Source: Nocardioidaceae bacterium UBA4001 (GTDB lineage Bacteria > Actinomycetota > Actinomycetes > Propionibacteriales > Nocardioidaceae). Taken from it: a DNA stretch of 64,000 bases. The notes beneath the pieces were generated by a model. That model had not been told where the DNA came from and made no database searches. It was given only the letters and a program-made list of their open reading frames with translations. Position 1 is the first letter of the stretch, and every line of letters begins with the position of its first letter. A program made the translations under genes and the position numbers. Where the stretch lies: the NCBI GenBank assembly GCA_002384855.1, contig DGBP01000061.1, positions 1 to 64,000 on the forward strand. The letters run 5' to 3'. Below are positions 56,710 through 64,000 of the stretch, in pieces.

Positions 56710-57120
56710 TCAGGCGGAGAGGGCCGGCTTGTTCCTCACGATGGCGCCGAGGACCCCGTTGACGAAGGTCGGTGACTCGTCGGTCGAGAGGTCGCGGACC
56801 AGGCTCAGCGCCTCGCTGACGGCCACCGCGTCGGGGACGTCGTCGACGTAGAGCACCTCGTAGATGCCCAGGCGCAGCACGTTGCGGTCGACGGCCGGCA
56901 TCCGGTCGATCGTCCAGCCCTCGGCGTACGTCGTCAGCACCTCGTCGATCCGCACGGCGTGCTCAGCGACCCCGCGCACCAGGGCCACGGTGTACTCGTT
57001 GACCGGAGGGTCTCCCGCGGCGAGGCGCTCCTCGAGCACTTCGCCGGCCGGAACACGACGCGCCTCGCTCTCGAACAGGACGTCGAGTGCCCGCTTGCGT
57101 GCCTTGGAACGTGCGGCCAT
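56710..57120 (-). CDS. nusB: transcription antitermination protein NusB
   Basis: 136-residue all-helical RNA-binding factor for rRNA antitermination. It begins ARSKARKRALDVLFESEAR and contains NEYTVALVRGV, IDRMPAVDRNVLRLGIYEVL and FVNGVLGAI. ATG at 57120 shares one base with the efp stop (TGATG). In Streptomyces bldD lies between nusB and pyrR; here only 179 bases separate them. Confidence 0.96.
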   Translation of the reverse strand: MAARSKARKRALDVLFESEARRVPAGEVLEERLAAGDPPVNEYTVALVRGVAEHAVRIDEVLTTYAEGWTIDRMPAVDRNVLRLGIYEVLYVDDVPDAVAVSEALSLVRDLSTDESPTFVNGVLGAIVRNKPALSA

Positions 57121-57683
57121 CAGGAGCTGACTCGGCCCTGGTAGCTGCTGTCGCGGGTGTCGACCTTGATCTTCTCGCCCACGGTGATGAACAAGGGGAC
57201 CTGGATCTCGTGGCCGGTCTCGAGGCGGGCCGGCTTGGTGCCACCGGTGGAGCGGTCGCCCTGCAGACCGGGCTCGGTGTACTCGACGAGGAGCTCGACC
57301 GAAGCCGGGAGCTCGATGTAGAGGACGCGGCCGTCGTTCGTGGCGACGATGGCCTCCTGGTTCTCGAGCAGGAAGTTCGAGGCGTCCCCGACGATCTCCG
57401 GCGCCACCTCGAGCTGGTCGTAGGTCGAGGTGTCCATGAAGACGTAGGAGGTGCCGTCGTTGTAGAGGTACTGCATCGTCCGCTTGTCGACGGATGCGAC
57501 CTCGACCTTGACGTCGGCGTTGAAGGTCTTGTCGACGGTCTTGCCCGACTCGATGTTCTTGAGCTTGGTGCGGACCACAGCGCCGCCCTTGCCGGGCTTG
57601 TGGTGCTGGAACCACACGACGGACCAGAGCTGTCCGTCGAGGTTGAGCACCATGCCGTTCTTCAGGTCGTTGGTCGTCGCCAT
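57120..57683 (-). CDS. efp: translation elongation factor P
   Basis: 187-residue three-domain tRNA mimic that relieves ribosome stalling at polyproline. Loop KPGKGGA places lysine 32 at the tip; no modification genes are seen nearby. The C-terminal OB domains have TEPGLQGDRSTGGTKPARLETG and GEKIKVDTRDSSYQGR. It is coupled to nusB. Confidence 0.97.
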   Translation of the reverse strand: MATTNDLKNGMVLNLDGQLWSVVWFQHHKPGKGGAVVRTKLKNIESGKTVDKTFNADVKVEVASVDKRTMQYLYNDGTSYVFMDTSTYDQLEVAPEIVGDASNFLLENQEAIVATNDGRVLYIELPASVELLVEYTEPGLQGDRSTGGTKPARLETGHEIQVPLFITVGEKIKVDTRDSSYQGRVSS

Positions 57684-57768
57684 CGCGCAGTCGTTGCCTT
57701 CATGTGAGAGGTGGTGAGGTCGGGGGAGCCGGGAAGCGGCAGCAGCCGCCCAGTCTAACGAACCCGCC

Positions 57769-58200
57769 TCATGCGCCGCGGGCGAGGTGCTCCAGGGCCA
57801 GCCGGTAGGAGTCGGTCCCGTGCCCGGCGTAGACGGCGACGGCGTGCTCGGAGACCACCGACGTGTGCCGGAACGCCTCCGGGCGGCTCAACGGGTCGCT
57901 CAGGTGCACCTCGACCAACGCGGCGGTCAGCTGCGCGCAGGCGTCGTACAGCGCGTAGGAGTAGTGGCTCCAGGCCGCGGCGTTCAGCACGACGGGCGAC
58001 TGCTCGTCGGCCGCGCGGTTGAGCCAGTCGAGCAGCTCGCCCTCGTGGTTGGTCTGGCGGACCTCGACCTCGAGGCCGAGCCTGCGGCCCCAGTCGACGC
58101 ACAGGGCGACCAGCTCGTCGTACGTCGTGGTGCCGTAGATCTCCGGCTGGCGGCGCCCGAGGCGGCCGAGGTTGGGCCCGTTGAGGACCAGGACCCTCAT
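57769..58200 (-). CDS. aroQ: 3-dehydroquinate dehydratase, type II
   Basis: Third shikimate step; 143 residues, normally a dodecamer. It has VLNGPNLGRLGRRQPEIYG with the catalytic tyrosine, and VEVHLSDPLSRPEAFRH with the catalytic histidine. The usual NPGAxTHTS loop reads LNAAAWSHYSYAL; asparagine and histidine are kept. ATG at 58200 overlaps aroB (ATGA). Confidence 0.93.
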   Translation of the reverse strand: MRVLVLNGPNLGRLGRRQPEIYGTTTYDELVALCVDWGRRLGLEVEVRQTNHEGELLDWLNRAADEQSPVVLNAAAWSHYSYALYDACAQLTAALVEVHLSDPLSRPEAFRHTSVVSEHAVAVYAGHGTDSYRLALEHLARGA

Positions 58201-59306
58201 CGCCCCTCCCGGGAGATCTCGGCGTAGGCCGCGGTCAGCAGCGCGGGGTCGGGCGCAGTCAGGATCGTGGGTCGCGCGAGGCCTTCGAGCACCACGAACC
58301 GCAGCTGGTCGCCGCGGGACTTCTTGTCGACCTTCATCGCCTCGAGGAGCTGGCCCCACACCCCACCCCGGTAGCTGGTCGGCAGGCCGACCAGCTCGAG
58401 GACGGAGCGGTGCCGGTCGGCCGTGGCCTCGTCGAGCTTGCCGGCCAGCCGGGCCAGCTCGGCGACGAAGGTCATCCCGATGGCGACCGCCGCGCCGTGC
58501 CGGAACGTGTAACGCTCGACGCGCTCCACCGCGTGCCCGAAGGTGTGCCCGTAGTTGAGCACCTCGCGGCCCGGGTGCCCGGCGCCGCCGCCGGTCTCCT
58601 TGAGGTCACCCACCACCACGTCGATCTTGACCCGCAGGGCGCGTTCGACCAGCTCGCGGAGCACGGCCGTGCCGGCCGTGGTGGCCGCCTCGGGGTCCTT
58701 CTCGACGAGGTCGAGGATCTCCGGGTCCGCGATGAACCCGCACTTGAGGACCTCGGCGAGCCCGCTGACCAGCTCGTTGCGCGGGAGGCTCTCCAGCGTG
58801 GCCAGGTCGCACAGCACCCCGGCCGGTTCGTGGAAGGCGCCCACGAGGTTCTTGCCCTCGACGGTGTTCATCCCGGTCTTGCCCCCGACAGCGGCGTCCA
58901 CCATGCCGAGCAGCGTGGTCGGCATGTGCACCACCTTCACCCCGCGCAGCCAGGTGGCCGCGACGAAGCCGCCCATGTCGGTGGTGGAGCCGCCGCCCAC
59001 CGTGACGATCGCGTCGGAGCGCGTGAAACCGGTCTGGCCGAGCACCTGCCAGCAGAACGAGGCGACCGGCGCGAGCTTGGCCTCCTCGCCGTCCGGGATC
59101 TCGATGCCGTGCGCGTCGTACCCGTGGTCGGCCAGGTCCTGCCGGACCGCCTCGCCGGTGGCCGCGAGCGCCCGTGGGTGGATCACCGCCACCCGTTGGA
59201 CGGCCTCCCCGAGCATCCGCGGCAGCTCCCCGAGCAGGTGCCTGCCGACGAGTACGTCGTACGGCGACGCGCCCCCGACGTGCAGGGTGGACAGGTCGTC
59301 GCTCAT
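58197..59306 (-). CDS. aroB: 3-dehydroquinate synthase
   Basis: Second shikimate step, an NAD- and metal-dependent cyclase of 369 residues. Motifs are GGGSTTDMGGFVAATWLRG (NAD), KTGMNTVEGKN and the metal ligands in LNYGHTFGHAVE. ATG at 59306 overlaps the aroK stop (ATGA). Confidence 0.97.
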   Translation of the reverse strand: MSDDLSTLHVGGASPYDVLVGRHLLGELPRMLGEAVQRVAVIHPRALAATGEAVRQDLADHGYDAHGIEIPDGEEAKLAPVASFCWQVLGQTGFTRSDAIVTVGGGSTTDMGGFVAATWLRGVKVVHMPTTLLGMVDAAVGGKTGMNTVEGKNLVGAFHEPAGVLCDLATLESLPRNELVSGLAEVLKCGFIADPEILDLVEKDPEAATTAGTAVLRELVERALRVKIDVVVGDLKETGGGAGHPGREVLNYGHTFGHAVERVERYTFRHGAAVAIGMTFVAELARLAGKLDEATADRHRSVLELVGLPTSYRGGVWGQLLEAMKVDKKSRGDQLRFVVLEGLARPTILTAPDPALLTAAYAEISREGR

Positions 59307-59845
59307 CGCTGCTCCTCCTGGGTCCGGGCGGACTCGATCCGCTCCACCTGTGCACGCACGTCCTCAGCGACCTCCTCCGCGCTCCGGCCGTCGGTCTCCA
59401 CCGTCAGCGTCGCGACCGCGCGGTAGACCGAGAGGCGCTCGTCGAGGAGTGTCTTCACCCGGGCACGCACGTTGCCGAGGAGCAGGGGCCGCGCGGTGCC
59501 GAGACCGACCCGCTTGACCGCGTCCGTGAGGCCGACGTGGAGGAAGACCACGAGATGGTCCTCGAGCGCCGTGCGGGTCGCCGGGTCGAGCACGGCCCCG
59601 CCCCCGAGCGCGAGGACTCCCTCGTGGTCCGCCAGTGCCTCGGCGACCGCGGTCCGCTCGAGCTGTCGGAAGTGCTGCTCTCCCTGGTCGAAGAAGATCT
59701 CCGGGATCGGCCGCCCCTCTGCGGCCTCGACGTCGTGGTCGGTGTCGCGGAACGCCACGCCCCACGCGGAGGCGAGCAGGGTCCCGACCGTGGTCTTGCC
59801 CGACCCCATCGGGCCGACCAGCACCACCCGGGGGCGGGCGCTCAC
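59303..59845 (-). CDS. aroK: shikimate kinase
   Basis: Phosphorylates shikimate; 180 residues. Walker A GPMGSGKTT (11-19), DTDHDVE, the shikimate-binding FRQLE and LALGGGAV are all present. GTG at 59845 overlaps the aroC stop (GTGA) and gives the typical length. Confidence 0.97.
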   Translation of the reverse strand: MSARPRVVLVGPMGSGKTTVGTLLASAWGVAFRDTDHDVEAAEGRPIPEIFFDQGEQHFRQLERTAVAEALADHEGVLALGGGAVLDPATRTALEDHLVVFLHVGLTDAVKRVGLGTARPLLLGNVRARVKTLLDERLSVYRAVATLTVETDGRSAEEVAEDVRAQVERIESARTQEEQR

Positions 59846-61020
59846 GAGTACCTCAGGGAGGACAGGTAGCCCGCCACGTTTCGCCGGGTCTCCCCCACCG
59901 AGTCGCCGCCGAACTTCTCGAGCACGGCCTCCGCGAGCACCAGGGCCACCATCGCCTCCGCGACGATGCCGGCCGCCGGGACGGCGCACACGTCAGAGCG
60001 CTGGTGGTGCGCGACGGTGGCCTCACCCGTGGCGACGTCGACGGTCCGCAGTGCGCGGGGCACCGTGGCGATCGGCTTCATCGCCGCGCGAACGCGCAGC
60101 ACCTCACCGGTCGACATGCCGCCCTCGGTCCCGCCGGAGCGGCCGGAGGTGCGGCGGATCCCCTCGTCGGTGCCGACGATCTCGTCGTGGGCGAGCGAGC
60201 CCGGCGTCGCGGCGACGTCGAAGCCGTCTCCCACCTCGACGCCCTTGATGGCCTGGATCCCCATGAGCGCTCCCGCGAGTCGCGCGTCGAGGCGGCGGTC
60301 CCAGTGCACGTGCGACCCGAGACCCGGCGGGAGCCCGTGCACGACCACCTCGACCACACCGCCGAGGGTGTCGCCGTCCTTGTGGGCCTGGTCGATCGCG
60401 GCGACCATCGCCTTGCTCGCGTCCGCGTCGAGGCAGCGGACCGGGTCGGCGTCGAGGCGGGCCACGTCGCCGGCTTCCGGTACGGATCCTCGCGGTGCCC
60501 GCGCGCTGCCGATCGCCACGACGTGCGACACCACGCTCGCGGCGACGGCCTGCTCGAGGAACTTCGTCGCGACCGCGCCGAGGGCGACCCGGGCGGCGGT
60601 CTCGCGGGCCGAGGCGCGCTCGAGCACGGGTCTGGCCTCGTCGAAGTCGTACTTCTGCATGCCCACGAGGTCCGCGTGACCGGGGCGGGGACGGGTCAGG
60701 GGCGCGTTGCGGGCCAGGGCGTCGAGCTCGGCCTGGTCGACCGGGTCGGCGGCCATCACCTTCTCCCACTTCGGCCACTCGCTGTTGCCGATCCGAACGG
60801 CGAACGGGCTGCCCAGCGTCCGTCCGTGGCGCAGACCGCCGATGATCTCGAGCTCGTCGGCCTCGAACTTCATCCTGGCTCCCCGACCGTAGCCGAGCCG
60901 CCGACGGGCGAGCGCGTCGCTGATGTCCTCGGAGGTCACCTCCACGTGGGCGGGCAGGCCTTCGAGGACGGCGACGAGAGCGGGTCCGTGGGACTCGCCC
61001 GCAGTGAGCCAACGCAGCAT
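59842..61020 (-). CDS. aroC: chorismate synthase
   Basis: FMN-dependent last step to chorismate; 392 residues. It starts MLRWLTAGESHGPALVAVLE and has the signatures RRRLGYGRGARMKFEAD and RSGGTEGGMSTGEVLRVRAA. ATG at 61020 is preferred over GTG at 61026. It lies 34 bases after the prepilin peptidase gene. Confidence 0.97.
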   Translation of the reverse strand: MLRWLTAGESHGPALVAVLEGLPAHVEVTSEDISDALARRRLGYGRGARMKFEADELEIIGGLRHGRTLGSPFAVRIGNSEWPKWEKVMAADPVDQAELDALARNAPLTRPRPGHADLVGMQKYDFDEARPVLERASARETAARVALGAVATKFLEQAVAASVVSHVVAIGSARAPRGSVPEAGDVARLDADPVRCLDADASKAMVAAIDQAHKDGDTLGGVVEVVVHGLPPGLGSHVHWDRRLDARLAGALMGIQAIKGVEVGDGFDVAATPGSLAHDEIVGTDEGIRRTSGRSGGTEGGMSTGEVLRVRAAMKPIATVPRALRTVDVATGEATVAHHQRSDVCAVPAAGIVAEAMVALVLAEAVLEKFGGDSVGETRRNVAGYLSSLRYS

Positions 61021-61054
61021 GGCCACAGTCTTTCACGCGGCCGACAGCGTCAGG

Positions 61055-61852
61055 TCAGGCGTACCACGCAGCGACATGCGGCCCCAGGAGAACGCCCACC
61101 AGCGCTCCGACGAGCATGAACGGCCCGAAGGGGTAGGCCTTGCGGTCGACGATGCGCAGGGCCGACAGGAGCAGGCCGCCCACCCCGCCGAGGAGGAAGC
61201 CGGCATAGACCCCGGTGAGCAGCTCGGCCCAGCCGAGGTAGCCGAGGGCGATGCCGAGCAGCCCGGACAGCCGGACGTCGCCGTACCCCATGCCACGGGG
61301 GTAGATGAACCAGAGCACGAAGAAGGTGCCGCCGGCAACGAGCCAGCCCCAGCCGGCGCGCACGAGGGCGTCGAGGTCGGCGCCGACCGCCGCGGCGAGC
61401 AGGGTGAGGGCCACCACCACGGCGTACGACGGCGCGATCACCTTCGTGGGGAGCAGCCGGGTGCGCCAGTCGACCAGGCCCAGCGCGACGCCGACCGGGA
61501 CGAGGTAGGCCCACACCAGCAGCGCCGGGTCCCAGCCGAGCCGCAGTCCGACGAGTCCCGCCGCGAGGCCCGAGACGACCGCCGTCCGCCCTGCGAGCCC
61601 GGGCAGGGCTGCGATGGCGGCGTACTCCTCCTTGGGCTCCTGGCCGGTCGACGGCAGGGGCACCGCGGCCGCCCGGCCCGTGTCGCCCGCGGACCCGACC
61701 TCCTCGGGCGGCCGCCCGGACGCGTCGAGGTCGGTCGCGTCGGCGACCGGCTCGGGGATGCGCGCGACGAGGGCGGGAACGAACCATCCGAGGAGCGCAC
61801 CCAGGGCAGCCATCACCACCCCGGTGACCGGTGACCACGCGTCGACGCCCAT
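61055..61852 (-). CDS. prepilin peptidase, A24 family
   Basis: Polytopic aspartic protease of 265 residues. The two catalytic aspartates are in LVDWRTRLLPTK and RGMGYGDVRLSGLLG. A cytoplasmic loop of about 50 residues follows the first helix, but the zinc-type CxxC methylase motif is absent. It probably processes Flp/Tad or competence prepilins encoded elsewhere. The position between aroC and aroE appears shared with other actinobacteria. Confidence 0.9.
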   Translation of the reverse strand: MGVDAWSPVTGVVMAALGALLGWFVPALVARIPEPVADATDLDASGRPPEEVGSAGDTGRAAAVPLPSTGQEPKEEYAAIAALPGLAGRTAVVSGLAAGLVGLRLGWDPALLVWAYLVPVGVALGLVDWRTRLLPTKVIAPSYAVVVALTLLAAAVGADLDALVRAGWGWLVAGGTFFVLWFIYPRGMGYGDVRLSGLLGIALGYLGWAELLTGVYAGFLLGGVGGLLLSALRIVDRKAYPFGPFMLVGALVGVLLGPHVAAWYA

Positions 61853-61918
61853 GACACCGGACCCTAACGCCGCCCGCGCCCGTCCGTGGCCGAGTCGGTG
61901 AGACCTGTGGAGGGCTGC

Positions 61919-62740
61919 TCAGCCGAGCGCGGCCGCTCCGGCAGCCCTCATCGCCTCCAGCGGCGCCGACCTGCCGGTCATCAGCTCGACCTGCAACGCG
62001 GCCTGGTGGACGAGGAGGTCGAGCCCCGAGACCAGGACCCGCCCCGAGGACAGCGCCAGCCTGGCGAACGGCGTCGGCCAGGGGTCGTAGACCACGTCGA
62101 AGACGACCGGTGCGGCGGCCGCGAGCCGCAGCACCCCCTCGTTCTGGGCGTGCGCGGGGATCGTGGACACGACGATGTCCGGCGCCAGCGCCTCGGCGCG
62201 GGCCCCCGCCTCGGTCAGGGTGAGCACCTCCACCAGTGGCCTGGCGGGGTGCCTCCCCGCGGCGTCCAGGGTCTCCCGCACGCGCCCGGTGTCACGGACC
62301 ACGACCCGGATCGTGGTGCAGCCGAGGTCGGCCAGGGCCAGCAGCGTGGAGGCGGCCGTGGCGCCGCCGCCGACGATGACGGCGCTGCGCAGGAGCGCCG
62401 TGTGCCGCTCCCGGACCGCGGCCACGGCCCCGGGGATGTCGGTGTTGTGGCCGATCCGCCGACCCCGCTCGAGGATGACGGTGTTGGCCGCCCGGGCCTG
62501 GTCCGCACGTTCGTCGAGCTCGTCGAGCAGAGGCACGACGGCCCGCTTCAGCGGCATCGTGAGCGACAGTCCGCGCCACGTGTCGTCGAGCCCGTCGAGG
62601 AACGCCGCCAGCCCGTCCTCACGCACCTCGTGCGCGTCGTACTCCCAGTCGAGCCCGAGCCGCGCGTAGGCCGCCCGGTGCAGCACCGGCGACAGCGAGT
62701 GCCCGATGGGGCTGCCGAGGACGGCACAGCGCGTGGTCAT
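61919..62740 (-). CDS. aroE: shikimate dehydrogenase
   Basis: NADPH reduction of 3-dehydroshikimate; 273 residues. It has GSPIGHSLSPVLHRAAY, the catalytic lysine in LSLTMPLKRAV, NTVI, HNTDIPG and the nucleotide motif VGGGATAAST. It lies 13 bases after mltG on the same strand. Confidence 0.95.
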   Translation of the reverse strand: MTTRCAVLGSPIGHSLSPVLHRAAYARLGLDWEYDAHEVREDGLAAFLDGLDDTWRGLSLTMPLKRAVVPLLDELDERADQARAANTVILERGRRIGHNTDIPGAVAAVRERHTALLRSAVIVGGGATAASTLLALADLGCTTIRVVVRDTGRVRETLDAAGRHPARPLVEVLTLTEAGARAEALAPDIVVSTIPAHAQNEGVLRLAAAAPVVFDVVYDPWPTPFARLALSSGRVLVSGLDLLVHQAALQVELMTGRSAPLEAMRAAGAAALG

Positions 62741-62753
62741 CGGGCCCTCCGGG

Positions 62754-63875
62754 TCAGCAGTTCGGCGAGCTGCTGCACCACTCGTCGAACTCCCGCTTGT
62801 TCTTCAGGTGCTCGTCGTAGGTCTCGGCGAACTTGGTGGTGCCGTCGTCGGGGTTGGTGGTCACGAAGTACAGCCACGGCCCGTCGGCGGGCTCGAGAGC
62901 CGCCTCGAGGGCCTGCTCCCCGGGCGCCATGATCGGCGTCGGCGGGAGACCGGGGTACTTGTAGGTGTTGTACGGCGAGTCCACGCCACGGTCGGTGTCG
63001 CTGGTGCCCACGCCGCCGTCCCGACCCACCGCGTAGTGCACGGTCGAGTCGAACTGGAGTGCCATCGGCTCCTCGAGCCGGTTGTAGATCACCCGGCTGA
63101 CCTTGGGGAAGTCCTCGTCGAAGCGCGCCTCCGCCTGCACCAGGCTGGCCACGGTCACCACGTCGTGCGGGCTCACCCCGAGGTCCCTCGCCGCCGCTGT
63201 CAGGTCGAGGCTCTCGGCGGCCTGCTCGAAGCGGTCCACCATCATCGTGAGGATCGACTCGGGCGTGGCGTTCGGCGGGACCTGGTAGGTGGCCGGGAAC
63301 AGGTAGCCCTCGGGTTCGCCCTGGGCGTACGACGGCAGGCCGATCGACCTCGGACGGGCCAGCACCTTGCGGAACTGCCTTGCCGAGAAGTCGGTCTCCT
63401 TCGCGAGGACCTCCACGACCTGGTCGACGGTGAGCCCCTCGCGGAGGGTCACCGCGCTCTGGACCATGTTCTGTGGGTCGACCAGCAGGTCGAGCGCCGA
63501 GGCGGCCGACATCTGCTCGCGCATCTCGTAGAACCCGACCTGGATCCCGGCCGAGGCCGGTTCGGCCTGGGCGGCGTCGGTGAACGCCTCGACGCTCTTG
63601 ACCACGTCGTTCTCCACCAAGGTCGCGCCGATGTCGGTGGCGCTGTCGCCCTCCTGCACCTCCACCAGCACCGAGCCGGTCCCCGTGCCGGAGTAGTCCG
63701 GGGCGGGGTCGAAGCGGTCCCGGAGGGCGGACATGCCGGTGTCCACGACGAACCAGGCGCCGGCGGCGAGCACCGCCATCGCCACGAGCACTGCGAGACA
63801 GCCGAAACGGTTGCTACGCCGGTGCCGGGTGCGGTGCTGGGGTTCGGGGTCGAGGTCGATTCCGAGATGGGTCAC
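62754..63875 (-). CDS. mltG: endolytic murein transglycosylase MltG
   Basis: Membrane-anchored enzyme that cuts nascent peptidoglycan and may end glycan strands; 373 residues. A basic cytoplasmic tail and one transmembrane helix (about 24-45) precede a LysM-like region (about 65-130) and the YceG domain with EGYLFPATYQV, the catalytic glutamate in ASLVQAEARFDEDFPKVSRV, and SPYNTYKYPGLPPTPI. GTG at 63875 overlaps the ruvX stop (GTGA). Confidence 0.95.
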   Translation of the reverse strand: MTHLGIDLDPEPQHRTRHRRSNRFGCLAVLVAMAVLAAGAWFVVDTGMSALRDRFDPAPDYSGTGTGSVLVEVQEGDSATDIGATLVENDVVKSVEAFTDAAQAEPASAGIQVGFYEMREQMSAASALDLLVDPQNMVQSAVTLREGLTVDQVVEVLAKETDFSARQFRKVLARPRSIGLPSYAQGEPEGYLFPATYQVPPNATPESILTMMVDRFEQAAESLDLTAAARDLGVSPHDVVTVASLVQAEARFDEDFPKVSRVIYNRLEEPMALQFDSTVHYAVGRDGGVGTSDTDRGVDSPYNTYKYPGLPPTPIMAPGEQALEAALEPADGPWLYFVTTNPDDGTTKFAETYDEHLKNKREFDEWCSSSPNC

Positions 63876-64000
63876 GAGAGTCCTAGGTCGAGGGCCTCAC
63901 CGGGCGCAGCCCCCGTGCTGCGTTCGGTGTCCAGAGCATTCTGCAGGATCACCACAGCCGCAGCCTGATCGACCACGGCGCGTCGCTTCTGTCCCTTTCG
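63872..64000 (-). CDS. ruvX: Holliday junction resolvase-like RuvX, 3' end
   Basis: Only the last 42 residues lie in the window; the gene is cut by the right edge. They read RKGQKRRAVVDQAAAVVILQ, then a tail NALDTERSTGAAPGE that matches actinobacterial RuvX (YqgF family). Linked to mltG by a GTGA overlap, as in other actinobacteria. Confidence 0.9.
   Translation of the reverse strand, partial: RKGQKRRAVVDQAAAVVILQNALDTERSTGAAPGEALDLGLS

Overview
The window is a dense, gene-rich chromosomal segment of a very high-GC actinobacterium. Frequent GTG starts, 1- or 4-base gene overlaps, an actinobacterial integration host factor (mIHF), a helicase-less PriA, an IF3 that starts at ATC, a RibM-type transporter in the rib operon and the local gene orders all fit the Actinomycetota. 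Overall similarity suggests Propionibacteriales, Nocardioides-like; this is inference, because no marker rRNA is present. Almost every gene lies on the minus strand, so genes are read from right to left. I saw no tRNA, rRNA, CRISPR array, prophage or insertion sequence. The content is core metabolism and information processing rather than an accessory island.

Layout from left to right. Positions 1-337 hold no gene but contain two promoter-like sites firing out of the window. Then come tyrS, a membrane acyltransferase (plus strand), a long-form ribosome hibernation factor and a CapA-like protein. Positions 5135-14911 are an arginine operon read argC, ACT-domain protein, argJ, argB, argD, argF, argR, argG, argH, with an alkyladenine glycosylase gene (aag) coupled to its end. 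pheS-pheT lie just upstream, and two ArgR-box-like palindromes cover the predicted argC promoter. Next are a histidine kinase, a SpoU methyltransferase and infC-rpmI-rplT, whose leader has mutually exclusive terminator and antiterminator helices. Positions 22445-25658 contain most of the few plus-strand genes: a DUF1844 protein and a three-gene coupled unit. After a small lipoprotein, a GNAT protein and a PH-domain protein come hisE-hisG and the riboflavin operon ribD-ribE-ribM-ribBA-ribH behind an FMN riboswitch.

Positions 33483-44336 carry rpe, a stand-alone LigD-type polymerase domain, rsmB-fmt-def, priA, metK, coaBC-rpoZ-gmk and mihF. Two copies of an about 80-bp double-hairpin repeat sit near 33.4 kb and 40.4 kb. 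Positions 44457-56530 form one 11-gene pyrimidine operon in which every junction overlaps, starting with pyrR behind a PyrR-binding RNA element. It holds a normal class 2 PyrD plus PyrK and a second PyrD-like barrel that has lost the catalytic cysteine and most orotate-binding residues. Positions 56710-64000 carry nusB, efp, the shikimate genes aroQ-aroB-aroK-aroC and aroE, a prepilin peptidase, mltG and the 3' end of ruvX.

The most promising leads are the degenerate PyrD-like/PyrK pair, the infC leader attenuator, the ACT-domain protein embedded in the arginine operon with the ArgR operator next to it, and the double-hairpin repeat family.
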